From positions 1-64,000 of the forward strand of contig JARRKC010000005.1 of the NCBI GenBank assembly GCA_037388505.1: DNA of 64,000 nt, given 5' to 3'. Shown in pieces: positions 27,978 through 36,685 of this stretch; within the stretch, counting starts at the first letter, position 1, and the number at the start of each line of letters is the position of its first letter. A program made the position numbers and the translations under genes. This DNA is from JARRKC01 sp037388505 (GTDB taxonomy: Bacteria > Acidobacteriota > UBA6911 > RPQK01 > JAPXNP01). The notes beneath the pieces are model-generated. The model did no database searches and was not told the DNA's origin. It saw only the letters and a list, made by a program, of their open reading frames with translations.

Positions 27978-28625
27978 ATGTCTTCAGTTAAAAGAGCTGG
28001 ACCGGTGAGACTGATCGTGACACTGGGAGTGGCGGGACTGGTTTCCGGCCTCATCCTGGTCACGGCCTATCTTGCCACTCAGCCGATCATTCTTCGGAAT
28101 CAGGCGAAGGCCCTCGAGGCGGCCATCTATCGGGTCGTTCCCGGGTCGACGACTCGAAAGGAATTCATCGTCCGTGACGGCAAACTCGTCCCGGGTTCGA
28201 ACAACCCCGCCGGGGGCCAGTCCGAGAACGTGGTCTATGGCGCCTATGATTCCAGCGGAAAGCTGCTCGGTTACGCCATCCCGGGAGAAGGCCCCGGCTT
28301 CCAGGATACGATTTCACTGATCTACGGATACGATCCCCACGATAAGAAGATCATCGGCCTCGAGATCCTGGAAAGTCGTGAGACTCCCGGCCTTGGTGAC
28401 AAGATCACCAAGGATCCGAAGTTCCATGAGAACTTCGACTCACTTTCGGTGGAGCCGAAGGTCGTCGCCGTCAAGCACGGCACCAAGACCGCTCCGAACG
28501 AAGTGGATTCGATCAGCGGCGCAACGATTTCTTCGAAGGCGGTGGTCAGCATCATCCAGAAGGAGAACGCACGGTTTCTTTCGGTTTTGAACAGCGCCCA
28601 GGGAAGCGAGGGGACACCGCAATGA
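27978..28625 (+). CDS. rnfG: RnfG, covalent-FMN subunit
   Basis: Membrane-anchored subunit with covalently bound FMN, homologous to NqrC. 215 residues: one N-terminal helix (about 11-31), then an extracytoplasmic FMN-binding domain with GPGFQDTISLIYGYD, ESRETPGLGDKI and SGATISSKAV, where T183 is the expected flavinylated residue. AGGAG stands close before the ATG. The stop overlaps rnfE by 4 bases. Flavinylation normally needs ApbE; no apbE is in the window. Confidence 0.95.
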   Translation: MSSVKRAGPVRLIVTLGVAGLVSGLILVTAYLATQPIILRNQAKALEAAIYRVVPGSTTRKEFIVRDGKLVPGSNNPAGGQSENVVYGAYDSSGKLLGYAIPGEGPGFQDTISLIYGYDPHDKKIIGLEILESRETPGLGDKITKDPKFHENFDSLSVEPKVVAVKHGTKTAPNEVDSISGATISSKAVVSIIQKENARFLSVLNSAQGSEGTPQ

Positions 28626-29263
28626 CGGATCGACAGAAGCTGGCACAGGAGACAACCAAGGGATTCTGGCGGGAAAACCCGATCTTCGTTCAAATGCTGG
28701 GACTATGCCCCGCGTTGGCCGTGACGAACTCGGCGATCAATGGTGTCGCGATGGGCGTCGCGGTCATGTTCGTCCTCATCGGATCGAGCCTGCTCGTTTC
28801 GGCGCTTCGGAATGTCATTCCGAAGCAGATTCGTATCACGACGTTCATCATTATCATTGCGACCTTCGTGACCGTCGCCGATTTCACGCTTCAAGCCATG
28901 GCGCCGACCGTTCACAAGGAACTCGGGGCTTTCATTGCCCTCATCGTAGTCAACTGCATCATCCTCGGCCGTCAGGAGGCCTTTGCTTCCCGGAATACGG
29001 TCTTCAACGCGGTGGGCGATGCAGTGGGAATGTCGGTCGGGTTTACGATCGCACTCCTGATTCTGGGAAGTATCCGCGAGATCCTGGGTTCGGGCTCGCT
29101 CTTTGGCGTGGCGCTCTTCGGCACCTCCTTCGAGCCCTGGGTCATCATGATTCTTCCTCCGGGAGGATTCCTTGCCATGGGTGTCCTGCTGATGATCTTC
29201 GCCCAAGTAAAGAAGAACCGTCAGCGGAAAGCCTCGGCACAGTTGAAGGAGGAGGCGGCGTAA
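28622..29263 (+). CDS. rnfE: RnfE, membrane subunit
   Basis: Polytopic subunit homologous to NqrD; with RnfA it forms the symmetric pair holding an intramembrane iron-sulfur centre. 213 residues and six predicted helices. The two expected cysteines are C29 (LGLCPALAV) and C112 (VVNCIILG). It starts within the rnfG stop (ATGA), and its stop overlaps the rnfA start by 1 base (TAATG). Confidence 0.95.
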   Translation: MTDRQKLAQETTKGFWRENPIFVQMLGLCPALAVTNSAINGVAMGVAVMFVLIGSSLLVSALRNVIPKQIRITTFIIIIATFVTVADFTLQAMAPTVHKELGAFIALIVVNCIILGRQEAFASRNTVFNAVGDAVGMSVGFTIALLILGSIREILGSGSLFGVALFGTSFEPWVIMILPPGGFLAMGVLLMIFAQVKKNRQRKASAQLKEEAA

Positions 29264-29844
29264 TGGGCAACTACTTTTGGATTTTCGTCTCGGCGGCCGT
29301 CATCAACAACTTCACGCTGTCCTACTTCCTGGGCCTGTGTCCCTTTTTCGGGGTCAGCAAGAAGATCGACACTGCCTTTCGCCTCGGCTTGGCGAACATC
29401 TTCGTCATGCTGATCACGTCGGTCTGCGCCTGGCTCCTGAACACTTTCGTGCTTCCCTATGCACCCTACCTTCGGTTGATCACCTTCATCGTCGTCATCG
29501 CCAGCGCGGTGCAGTTCGTGGAGATGGCTATCAAGAAGCTCAGCCCGGCGCTTTTCAAGGCCCTGGGCTTGTTCCTGCCGTTGATCACGACCAACTGCGC
29601 CATCCTCGCTCTGGCTCTGTTTCAGACCAACCGCGGTTACAGCTTCCTGGAGGGCATTTTCTTCGCTCTGGGCGCGGGATTGGGTTTGACGCTTGCACTC
29701 GTTCTGATGGCGGGCGTGCGCGAGGAAAGTGAGATGTCCACCGTGCCGGATGTTCTGCAGGGTGCTGCGCTGAGCTTTCTCATCGCCGGTATCCTCTCCA
29801 TGGCATTCATGGGATTCGCCGGGCTTTTCAGCGGAGCGGCTTAG
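29263..29844 (+). CDS. rnfA: RnfA, membrane subunit
   Basis: Partner of RnfE, homologous to NqrE. 193 residues with six helices. The iron-sulfur ligands are C26 (FLGLCPFFG) and C112 (TTNCAIL). The reading frame is open well upstream within rnfE, but the ATG at 29263 with GGAGGAGG before it fits the family N terminus (MGNYFWIFVSAAVINNFTLS). A Cys-rich small gene follows 4 bases after its stop. Confidence 0.95.
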   Translation: MGNYFWIFVSAAVINNFTLSYFLGLCPFFGVSKKIDTAFRLGLANIFVMLITSVCAWLLNTFVLPYAPYLRLITFIVVIASAVQFVEMAIKKLSPALFKALGLFLPLITTNCAILALALFQTNRGYSFLEGIFFALGAGLGLTLALVLMAGVREESEMSTVPDVLQGAALSFLIAGILSMAFMGFAGLFSGAA

Positions 29845-29848
29845 AATC

Positions 29849-30055
29849 ATGGGAGTTCATCTGCTCATCGTTTTGGGTCTGGCTCTGATCTGCATCGTTT
29901 TCGGACTCTTGCGGGCCGAGCTGGGCCAAGAGGAAGCCGACGAGAACCCGATTTGCGAAGGCTGTGAGGAATGTGAGGGAGACAAGTCATCCTGCGGCCA
30001 TTTCTGTTTCTGCCGGCCGGCGACTGATGTGAAGAAGCTGCTTGAGCTCGAGTAG
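29849..30055 (+). CDS. Small Cys-rich membrane-anchored protein, possible Rnf maturation factor
   Basis: A 68-residue protein: an N-terminal helix (about 3-21, HLLIVLGLALICIVFGLL), an acidic linker and six clustered cysteines in the pattern C-x2-C-x2-C-x6-C-x3-C-x-C, ending DVKKLLELE. It lies 4 bases after rnfA. Its layout (one helix, short Cys cluster, gene at the end of the operon) parallels NqrM/DUF539, the small protein needed to assemble the iron centre of NqrD/E, the homologs of RnfE/A. Sequence similarity to NqrM is not evident by eye, so the function is inference from size, topology and position. Confidence 0.7.
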   Translation: MGVHLLIVLGLALICIVFGLLRAELGQEEADENPICEGCEECEGDKSSCGHFCFCRPATDVKKLLELE

Positions 30056-30089
30056 GGGTAGTTCCTGAAAGCGAGAAAGGAGTGGCTGC

Positions 30090-30749
30090 GTGAACGAGAA
30101 AGCCGCGTCGATTGGGCGCTGGGTCGTGTGGCCGGCTGTCATCACCCTGGTTGTGGCGCTGGCTCGTCTGGCGGGAGAACTCAACGAATGGAGTCCTCTC
30201 TTCTTCAGCCGTGCGGTGGGCGGCGGCGCGGCGCTGGTCGGGATCGTCTGGCTGGTTCCACTCTTCGGGATCTACTTCGCCTGGAAGCTGATCTCCGCCG
30301 GGCGCCGGGGCAGTCCTGGCCGAACACTGGGGATCGGAGCCATCGGGCTGGTCATCCTGCTGGCAGGGGGGCTTTCCGCGGATGTGCTGCTTCGGGACAA
30401 CGTCGTCGCTTCCTTCGTGATCTTCGGTGTTGTGGCCATCATTGCCATTGTGGTGACCCGTTGGGGCTGGCCCGATCTGTTCGCACTTCTCCTCTCCTAC
30501 GGATTCGCCGTCAGAATCCCCATGGTCGTGATCTACTTCCTGGCGTTCTGGCTTGGATGGAGTACACATTACAGTGCCGTTCCTCCGGATTTTCCCCTGA
30601 CCGGCTGGTTGACCGACTGGCTGGCGCTGGGGCTGGTTCCCCAGTTGACGTTCTGGGTTGCTTTCACGGTGGTGATTGGTAGCATCTTCGGCGGTTTCAC
30701 CCTGCTGGTGCGCGGGAAAGGAGCCAGGAGGGCCGGGACTGGGCAATAG
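30090..30749 (+). CDS. Multispanning membrane protein at the end of the rnf operon
   Basis: A 219-residue hydrophobic protein I do not recognise. Six or so membrane segments can be seen (about 11-29, 44-66, 78-98, 104-123, 130-155, 182-208), with little outside the membrane. It starts with GTG, 7 bases after AAGGAG, and follows the Cys-rich small gene by 34 bases on the same strand, so it probably belongs to the operon. No cofactor motif was seen. It could be an accessory subunit of the proposed complex or an unrelated passenger. Confidence 0.7.
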   Translation: MNEKAASIGRWVVWPAVITLVVALARLAGELNEWSPLFFSRAVGGGAALVGIVWLVPLFGIYFAWKLISAGRRGSPGRTLGIGAIGLVILLAGGLSADVLLRDNVVASFVIFGVVAIIAIVVTRWGWPDLFALLLSYGFAVRIPMVVIYFLAFWLGWSTHYSAVPPDFPLTGWLTDWLALGLVPQLTFWVAFTVVIGSIFGGFTLLVRGKGARRAGTGQ

Positions 30750-30811
30750 GAAGAGACCGAGGAATAGGTCCTACTTCCAGAGCCCCCCGGGACCTCCAGG
30801 CCGTCTCATGC

Positions 30812-30817
30812 TATGAT
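30812..30817 (+). promoter_or_regulatory. Extended -10 (TGC TATGAT) for leaderless DUF89 gene
   Basis: TATGAT preceded by TGC, 8 bases before the ATG at 30826. The expected transcription start falls within 2 bases of the start codon. There is no ribosome binding site in the gap. Confidence 0.6.
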
Positions 30818-30825
30818 CCCGCAAT

Positions 30826-31695
30826 ATGACGACGCCTTTGGACTGCCTGCCCTGTTTCACACGTCAAGCTGTCGATTTGGCGAGGTCCGCAACGGAGAAT
30901 CCCGAGGAGCAGGAGCGACTGGCTCGCAGATTCCTGAAATTCCTCAGTGATCTCGAGTGGAGCCCTTCCGCGCCGGCAGTAGCTCAGCGGCTGCATGCCC
31001 TGGTCAAACCGCTGCTCCGGGACGAAGACCCCTGGGAGGGACCTAAGCGCGAGTTCAATCGAATGGCCCTCAGGGCGCTGCCGGAGGCCCGGCGCAAAGT
31101 CCAGGAATCGCGCGATCCCCTGACGGCGGCGCTGCTTACGGCCGCAGCCGGAAATGTCATCGATCTTGGCGTCTCGCGGACTCTGACGATCAGGGACGTC
31201 GAAGAGGAGCTCGACCAGTGTCACACGCTGGGCCTCAAGGGAGACGTGGCTGCCTTCGGTCGGGCCGTCGATCAGGCGGCCAGGATTCTCTACATTGCCG
31301 ACAACGCGGGCGAGATCGTCTTCGACAAACTGGTGCTGGAATTGCTGCCGAGGGAGCGAGTGACCATGGCGGTTCGCGGGAAACCGGTTCTCAACGACGC
31401 CACCATCGAAGACGCTGAAGCGGCCGGAATACCGGAGCTCGTCGACGTGATCGATACGGGATCCGATGCCCCCGGGATTCTGCTCGACGATTGCAGCCGT
31501 GAGTTTCGAGAGGCTTTTGAAAAGGCGGATCTCATCCTCGCTAAAGGTCAGGGAAACCTCGAGTCCCTGATAGGTGGGCCGAAGGAGATCTACTTTCTGC
31601 TCAAGGTCAAGTGCGATCTTGTCGCGCGCCAGCTCGGATGCCAGGCCGGTGAGCTGGTCTTGTATCACTACGTGCCCGGGCAATCCGGGGGGTGA
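30826..31695 (+). CDS. DUF89/ARMT1-like damage-control phosphatase
   Basis: A 289-residue protein of the DUF89 family: metal-dependent phosphatases that remove damaged or misplaced sugar and cofactor phosphates. It begins with the bacterial/archaeal N-terminal block CLPCFTRQAVDLA. The core DNAGEIVFDKLVLELL (about 158-173), the aspartate-rich IDTGSDAPGILLDD, the AKGQGNLESL motif and the final KCDLVARQLG are all present. The substrate is unknown. It stands alone between the rnf operon and a repeat-filled gap; its start follows a -10 hexamer directly. Confidence 0.88.
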   Translation: MTTPLDCLPCFTRQAVDLARSATENPEEQERLARRFLKFLSDLEWSPSAPAVAQRLHALVKPLLRDEDPWEGPKREFNRMALRALPEARRKVQESRDPLTAALLTAAAGNVIDLGVSRTLTIRDVEEELDQCHTLGLKGDVAAFGRAVDQAARILYIADNAGEIVFDKLVLELLPRERVTMAVRGKPVLNDATIEDAEAAGIPELVDVIDTGSDAPGILLDDCSREFREAFEKADLILAKGQGNLESLIGGPKEIYFLLKVKCDLVARQLGCQAGELVLYHYVPGQSGG

Positions 31696-31709
31696 GGAAG
31701 ACGTTTCAC

Positions 31710-31780
31710 GGGCGTGTTGCCGAAATCCTTTGGACCCCGCCTCGACCCTGGTACTCGTCCGTCGAGATATACAGAACCGT
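31710..31780 (+). repeat. Dispersed GGCGTGTTGCC repeat, copy 3 (long form)
   Basis: Close copy of 4425-4495 in the same orientation, just after the DUF89 stop. The two differ at about half a dozen positions, including one missing T in the CGACC(C)TTGG part. Confidence 0.8.
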
Positions 31781-31814
31781 GTAGCGGCCTGCAGCCAGGC
31801 ATGGATATCCTACT

Positions 31815-31849
31815 CCGGTCTCCGGTATTCCAGCTCCCCGCTGCCAGCT
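31815..31849. repeat. CCGGTCTCCGG/CCAGCTTC low-complexity tract
   Basis: Reverse-complement version of the ACCGGAGACCGGAG and GAAGCTGG units seen at 48224-48310 and 63684-63740. It touches the stop codon of the phosphatase gene. Confidence 0.5.
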
Positions 31850-33940
31850 TCAAATCCCCATGTCCGTCGTCTTGAACACCAGCATCGTGGCATCGTCGTG
31901 ATTGTCTCGGTTGCCTCTATGGCGTCGGACGGCCTCTTCGACGTGGGCCAAAACTGCATCCGATGTCGAGGCTCGCTCCCGCGACAGGACGTCTTCGAGA
32001 CGCGCTTCGCCGAACTCTACTCCCTGAGCATTCTCGGCCTCGACCAGGCCGTCCGTGTACAGGAAGATGGAGCCGTCGGATCCCAATCCGGTGATCGATT
32101 CCCGGTACTCGCTGCCGGGCAACAGGCCGATCGGCCGCCCGGATGAAGCCATCCTCTGCAGGTCGCCGTCCGCTCTGAGCAAGTACTGAGTATTGTGCCC
32201 CGCGTTGACCCATCGGAAGGTCCGACTGGATGAATCCAGTACTCCCACGAATAGGGTGAAGTAGGTCTCCGGTGGCGTGGTTTCAGCGATTTCGCGGTCG
32301 AGCTGGGAGAAGAGATCCGCCAAATCCTCCTTGACGGCGAGTCGGGCGTGCAGGGTTGCCTGCACGTTCGCCATCAGGAGTGCCGCGGCCACGCCCTTTC
32401 CCGATACGTCTCCGATGAGCAGGGCGACCCTCCCGTCGGGAAGGGCGAAATAGTTGAAGAAGTCCCCTCCGACCTCTCGGGCGGGAATCGACACGCCGCT
32501 GACTTCACCGAAGGGAAGCCGCAGCGGGCCCCGAGGCAGCATCTCCTTCTGGAGCTGCCGACACATCTCCAGCTCCTTGCGAATCCGTTCCTGCTCTACG
32601 AGCCGAGTCTGATTCTCCGCCAGTTGGCCCGCCATCCGGTTGAAGGCACGGCTCAGACGTCCCAGTTCGTCGGAAGAACCCTCCGGCACCCTGGTCTCCA
32701 AATGTCCTTCCGCCAGCTGTTCCACTCCGTCGGTCAGCGCCGTCAGATTGCGGGTCAGCCGCCGTGACAACGGCACGATTCCCACCAGCGCGATACACAC
32801 CAGGCCGAGGCCCATGGCCAGGTTGTAGGCCGCGGCCCGACGGATCTCTTGAAGACCCTCGCCGATCGGCTTGGCAATCCCGAACAACACGCCGCTGTCG
32901 GCATCCCTCTTCGAGGCTACGATCCAATCCTCCGGAGGCATACCGGAATCGGGATAAGTCGACCAGTCGATGCCGAGGGTTTCGAGGGTTGTATACGCTT
33001 TCGGATCCAACGTGTACAGATTCCCGGAAGGATCGACGGCAAACGCAATCTCTCCCTCGCCGCGCGGCACCCTCGACAGGACGGTGCCGAGGATGGCTTT
33101 GGCGTTCAATTGAGCCACGATCTTGGTTTCGCCCTCGTTGGGAAGCTCCAGACTCGACTTAAGGTCCAGGCATTCGACCCGCTTGTCGGACTTCCTGGAT
33201 CCAGGCTTCATGTACGCGTGCACTGATGGGCCCGCAATCTGGTCGAGCATCCCGGCGTATTGTTCTTGAAGTTGGCGTTGCGCTCGCGCGATGTTCTCCT
33301 CGGCAATCGCCTTGGCTTCCTCCTTTTTCCTCTCGATCCAGCGCAGATGCACCTCGCTGCGGCGGCTCCCGGGCCGGTGGCTGCCCGACTGCACTTCGGG
33401 GACCGGGGGGACGGTGCGCACCATGAGGCTGCCTGCGTCGGGAACCTGGACGATGGCTCCCGATGTGCCGGGTACCTCCTGATTCTGGTCCTGACCGGTC
33501 GATGGTTCCGGCATTTTGATGAAAAGCTGGACCGGAGGGGCCAAAGGCGATGGGGGATGGCTCGGCGGCCGAGGACCGGATGGCGAAGATGCGACCGCCC
33601 GCGGGACGGGAGGTGGCTCCACTTCGATCGCCTCGATCATGTCGGCGCCCGCCCCAAGATGCTGGAGCAGACGGCTGTAGACATCCGGTTTCGGATGCTC
33701 GGGATTGTCGGAGAGCATCTGGAGAAACGGATCCGCCCCTATGGAACGCAGTCGACGGCCGAGCTCGAGCTGCACCAGATGAACTCGCGACTCCATCGAT
33801 TCGGCCAACTGATTGCTCTCCTCGGTCACTGCCTGGCAGTAGGCCCGCTCCGAGAAATAAAAGGAATAAGCGGTCAGCCCGGCCAAAGGCACGACCGCCA
33901 GCAAGAAGAACACCAGAAACAGTTTTGTGCGAAGTCGCAT
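31850..33940 (-). CDS. RsbU/SpoIIE-type PP2C phosphatase with HAMP domain
   Basis: A 696-residue membrane-bound serine/threonine phosphatase of the kind that acts on anti-anti-sigma factors in partner-switch signalling. Helix 1 is at about 7-29; a long extracytoplasmic part includes a Pro-rich stretch (about 108-140) and a charged helix (about 200-235); helix 2 is at about 368-390, then HAMP to about 442. The catalytic domain has GGDFFNYF at about 490, GDVSGKG at about 509-515 and NHDDATML near 679, holding the metal-binding aspartates. GAGGTGATTC stands before the ATG. No anti-sigma partner genes are adjacent, so the target is unknown. Confidence 0.9.
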   Translation of the reverse strand: MRLRTKLFLVFFLLAVVPLAGLTAYSFYFSERAYCQAVTEESNQLAESMESRVHLVQLELGRRLRSIGADPFLQMLSDNPEHPKPDVYSRLLQHLGAGADMIEAIEVEPPPVPRAVASSPSGPRPPSHPPSPLAPPVQLFIKMPEPSTGQDQNQEVPGTSGAIVQVPDAGSLMVRTVPPVPEVQSGSHRPGSRRSEVHLRWIERKKEEAKAIAEENIARAQRQLQEQYAGMLDQIAGPSVHAYMKPGSRKSDKRVECLDLKSSLELPNEGETKIVAQLNAKAILGTVLSRVPRGEGEIAFAVDPSGNLYTLDPKAYTTLETLGIDWSTYPDSGMPPEDWIVASKRDADSGVLFGIAKPIGEGLQEIRRAAAYNLAMGLGLVCIALVGIVPLSRRLTRNLTALTDGVEQLAEGHLETRVPEGSSDELGRLSRAFNRMAGQLAENQTRLVEQERIRKELEMCRQLQKEMLPRGPLRLPFGEVSGVSIPAREVGGDFFNYFALPDGRVALLIGDVSGKGVAAALLMANVQATLHARLAVKEDLADLFSQLDREIAETTPPETYFTLFVGVLDSSSRTFRWVNAGHNTQYLLRADGDLQRMASSGRPIGLLPGSEYRESITGLGSDGSIFLYTDGLVEAENAQGVEFGEARLEDVLSRERASTSDAVLAHVEEAVRRHRGNRDNHDDATMLVFKTTDMGI

Positions 33941-33989
33941 GAATCACCTCGCTTGGAGGCACAACCAAGCCTCACGAAAGCAGCAAGAA

Positions 33990-34097
33990 GAGGACCTACG
34001 GGACGCATGGGGCCTATTGAGGCCCCGCCGGCTCAGCCTGGAATACCCTTCGTCGTATATGTCTTATACGTCCTGTGGGTCCTATTGTTTCTCCCCG
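33990..34097. repeat. Low-complexity GGACC/GGTCCTAT tract
   Basis: Short units such as GGACCTACGGGACGCATGGGG, and further on TATGTCTTATACGTCC and GTGGGTCCTAT, fill the gap between the phosphatase gene and the DUF4416 gene. A related AATAGGTCCTA occurs at 30763-30773. No gene was seen. Confidence 0.45.
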
Positions 34098-34652
34098 TCA
34101 CCGAGGCCGCCTCAGCATCGCCATATAGTCAGCTCTTGTTTCGCGCAGAAAACTCAAGGCCGGCTCCGACTGATAATCCTGATACGTCCAGGGGAGAGGA
34201 CGGAAAGATCCGTGCCGGTACAGGAGTTCCACCTCGACGAAGACGCCGCGGTCAAGGTAAATGCGATGCCCCTGATTCTTGACGGTCGCCAGCGTCACCT
34301 GCCAGCCGTTGACATAGCCGGGATCGATGTTGACCGTACGTTGTGTGCCCTGAGGCGAGCGTCGGGCAAATTCCGCCTGAATGCGTTCTGCAGCCAGTTT
34401 CACCTCGACCATCCGATCGGCGGGTCGAAGTTCTCGCAAGGCGACGAAGTACTTCCAGGTCGTTCCACCCAATTCCCGATCGTAGTAGGTGCTGAAATCA
34501 CTGAAGCGGTAGATCGAACTGCAACGGCCAAACGGGCCGAATTCGGCTTCGAGCCGCTCCTGCGCCCCCACGTGCGGCTCTTCCTTCGCCGTCGCAATGG
34601 CGAAGAAGAACAGGACATCGGGGGCCGGCTTCAGACGGCCTTCGAGTGCCAT
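34098..34652 (-). CDS. DUF4416 family protein
   Basis: A 184-residue protein of the DUF4416 family, unknown in function. Recognisable blocks are FSDFSTYYDRELGG (about 49-62), ADRMVEVKLAAERIQ, RTVNIDPGYVNGWQVTLAT and HRIYLDRGVFVEVELLYRHG, ending RPLPWTYQDY. GGAGAGG lies close before the ATG. It is directly downstream of ligA on the same strand (stop of ligA at 34653), so both are probably one transcript. Confidence 0.85.
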   Translation of the reverse strand: MALEGRLKPAPDVLFFFAIATAKEEPHVGAQERLEAEFGPFGRCSSIYRFSDFSTYYDRELGGTTWKYFVALRELRPADRMVEVKLAAERIQAEFARRSPQGTQRTVNIDPGYVNGWQVTLATVKNQGHRIYLDRGVFVEVELLYRHGSFRPLPWTYQDYQSEPALSFLRETRADYMAMLRRPR

Positions 34653-36677
34653 CTAGTCCTCTCCCGACAGTCTTCGCAGTTCGTTTTCGGTCAGGATCGC
34701 AACGCCAAGTTCCCTGGCCCGGTCCAACTTGGAGCCCGGATTCTCTCCGGCCACAACGTAGTCCGTGTTAGTGGAAACGCCGGAGCGCACGATCCCTCCG
34801 TGATCCTCAATGAACTGCTTGGCAGCCTGCCGACTCAGCGTGGGAAGCGTTCCCGTGACCACGAAGCTCAGGCCCTTCAAAGACATTGGACCACCTTCGG
34901 CCGGCTGCTCCATCTCAAAGCGCAGACCTGCCTCACGTAGTCGCTCGACCAGGACACGGTTCTCCTCGACCTTGAAGAAACCAACGACGCTGCCCGCGAT
35001 CTCGGGGCCAATTCCCGGCACTTCGGCGATCTCGTCTTCGGAAGCCGCTCTGAGGCGGTCGAGACTCTGAAAATGGCCGGACAGGAGCTTGGCCACGCTC
35101 TCGCCGACATGGCGAATCCCCAGCGCGAAGAGCACTCGATCGAAAGACCGTCCCCTACTCTCCTCGAGGCTCCGGAGCAGATTGTCGGCGGACGTGTCCT
35201 TGAAACCGGGGAGACTCAGAATCTGATCTCGGCTCAAGGCGAACAGATCGGCGGCGTTGCCGATGAGCCCCATTTCCACGAGCTTTTCGAGCGTCTGAGG
35301 CCCGAGGCCACGAACGTCCATGGCGCCGCGACTGACGAAGTGCTTGAGAGATTCCAGGCGTTGTGCGGGGCACTGCCGGTTGCTGCAGTACGCCATGGCA
35401 CCGCCCTCTTCCCGTACCACCGGTGCGCCGCACTCGGGACAGTGGCCGGGGTAAGAAAAAGGGAGCTCCCTGCCGGTCCGCCGCTCGACGACGGGCCCAA
35501 CCACTTGGGGGATGACCTCGCCGGCGCGCTTGACGATGACGATGTCGCCCTCGCGAATGTCTTTACGGCGAATGTCATCTTCGTTGTGCAACGTCGCATT
35601 TCGGATTGTGACGCCGCCGACATCCACCGGCTCCAGGATCGCGTAGGGGTTCAGCGTCCCCGTCCTGCCAATATTGATTCCGATCTGGAGGAGACGGGTC
35701 GTAGCGGTCTGACTGGGAAACTTGTAGGCGATCGCCCACCGGGGTTCGCGACTCACGGCACCGAGTTCCTGCTGTTGGTCGAAGCGATTGACCTTCACGA
35801 CAATCCCGTCGATCTCGTAGTCGAGGGAAGCGCGGCCATCCTGCCATCTCCGACAGAAGGACACGACGGATTCGATGTCTTCGTGGAGCTCAAAATTCCG
35901 GGTCGCTGGGAATCCCCATTTCTGCAGTTGGTTCAGTGCCTCGTACTGGCTGGAGATGGTCGGCCCGCTCTCCAGGTAGCCGATGGCATAGGCGAAGAAC
36001 GACATGGCCCGGGAGGCTGTGATGCGCGGATCCAACTGACGCACCGTTCCTGCAGCCGCATTGCGAGGGTTGGCGAAAGGGTTTTCACCGCCGGCGGTGC
36101 GTTCCTCATTCAAGCGTTCGAAGGCTGAGATCGGCAAGAATGCTTCACCGCGAACCTCGATCAAGCGGGGAGGATCGTCCGTCTGCATCCGAAGCGGAAT
36201 GGCCCGAATCGTCCTGAGATTCGAAGTGACATCTTCGCCGACCTGACCATTTCCTCGGGTCGCACCTCGGGTGAGACGACCCTGGTCATAGGTCAGGGCG
36301 ACTGCCAAACCGTCGATCTTGAATTCCGTGACGTACTCGACCGCCGCATCTCCGATCAGCGAAGAAATGCGCCGATGAAAGGAACGCAGTTCCTCCGCAT
36401 CGAATGCGTTGCCCAGGCTGAGCATGGGAGCAAGATGCCGAACTTTGCCGAAGCCTTCCACCGGTTCGGCACCGACCCGCTGGGTTGGCGAATTGGGATC
36501 CTGGCATTCTGGGAACCGCTCCTCGAGATCCTTCAGTTCTCGAAAGAGCCGGTCATACTCCAGATCCGAGATCTCGGGGTCGTCCAGCACGTAGTAGCGA
36601 TAGTTGTGATGATCGATCTCGCGCCGAAGTGCCTCAATGCGATGGGCGGCATGTGCCCGGTCGGAAAGCTTTTCCAC
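34653..36677 (-). CDS. ligA: NAD-dependent DNA ligase
   Basis: Seals nicks in replication and repair using NAD. 674 residues from the GTG at 36677, normal for LigA. Order: N-terminal Ia domain (NYRYYVLDDPEISDLEYDRLF), adenylation site EFKIDGLAVAL with K120, OB fold, zinc finger (HCPECGAP...YCSNRQCP), helix-hairpin-helix repeats (VPGIGPEIAGSV) and C-terminal BRCT domain with GTLPTLSR. An ATG at 36722 would add 15 residues, but a TATATT hexamer lies between the two starts, so the GTG is preferred and the mRNA appears leaderless. Confidence 0.96.
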   Translation of the reverse strand: MEKLSDRAHAAHRIEALRREIDHHNYRYYVLDDPEISDLEYDRLFRELKDLEERFPECQDPNSPTQRVGAEPVEGFGKVRHLAPMLSLGNAFDAEELRSFHRRISSLIGDAAVEYVTEFKIDGLAVALTYDQGRLTRGATRGNGQVGEDVTSNLRTIRAIPLRMQTDDPPRLIEVRGEAFLPISAFERLNEERTAGGENPFANPRNAAAGTVRQLDPRITASRAMSFFAYAIGYLESGPTISSQYEALNQLQKWGFPATRNFELHEDIESVVSFCRRWQDGRASLDYEIDGIVVKVNRFDQQQELGAVSREPRWAIAYKFPSQTATTRLLQIGINIGRTGTLNPYAILEPVDVGGVTIRNATLHNEDDIRRKDIREGDIVIVKRAGEVIPQVVGPVVERRTGRELPFSYPGHCPECGAPVVREEGGAMAYCSNRQCPAQRLESLKHFVSRGAMDVRGLGPQTLEKLVEMGLIGNAADLFALSRDQILSLPGFKDTSADNLLRSLEESRGRSFDRVLFALGIRHVGESVAKLLSGHFQSLDRLRAASEDEIAEVPGIGPEIAGSVVGFFKVEENRVLVERLREAGLRFEMEQPAEGGPMSLKGLSFVVTGTLPTLSRQAAKQFIEDHGGIVRSGVSTNTDYVVAGENPGSKLDRARELGVAILTENELRRLSGED

Positions 36678-36685
36678 TCTGGCGG

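Noticed and set aside
30763..30780. A terminator after the rnf operon (GGAATAGG...CTACTTCC)
   Set aside because: The arms pair at only a few positions and no T-run follows.
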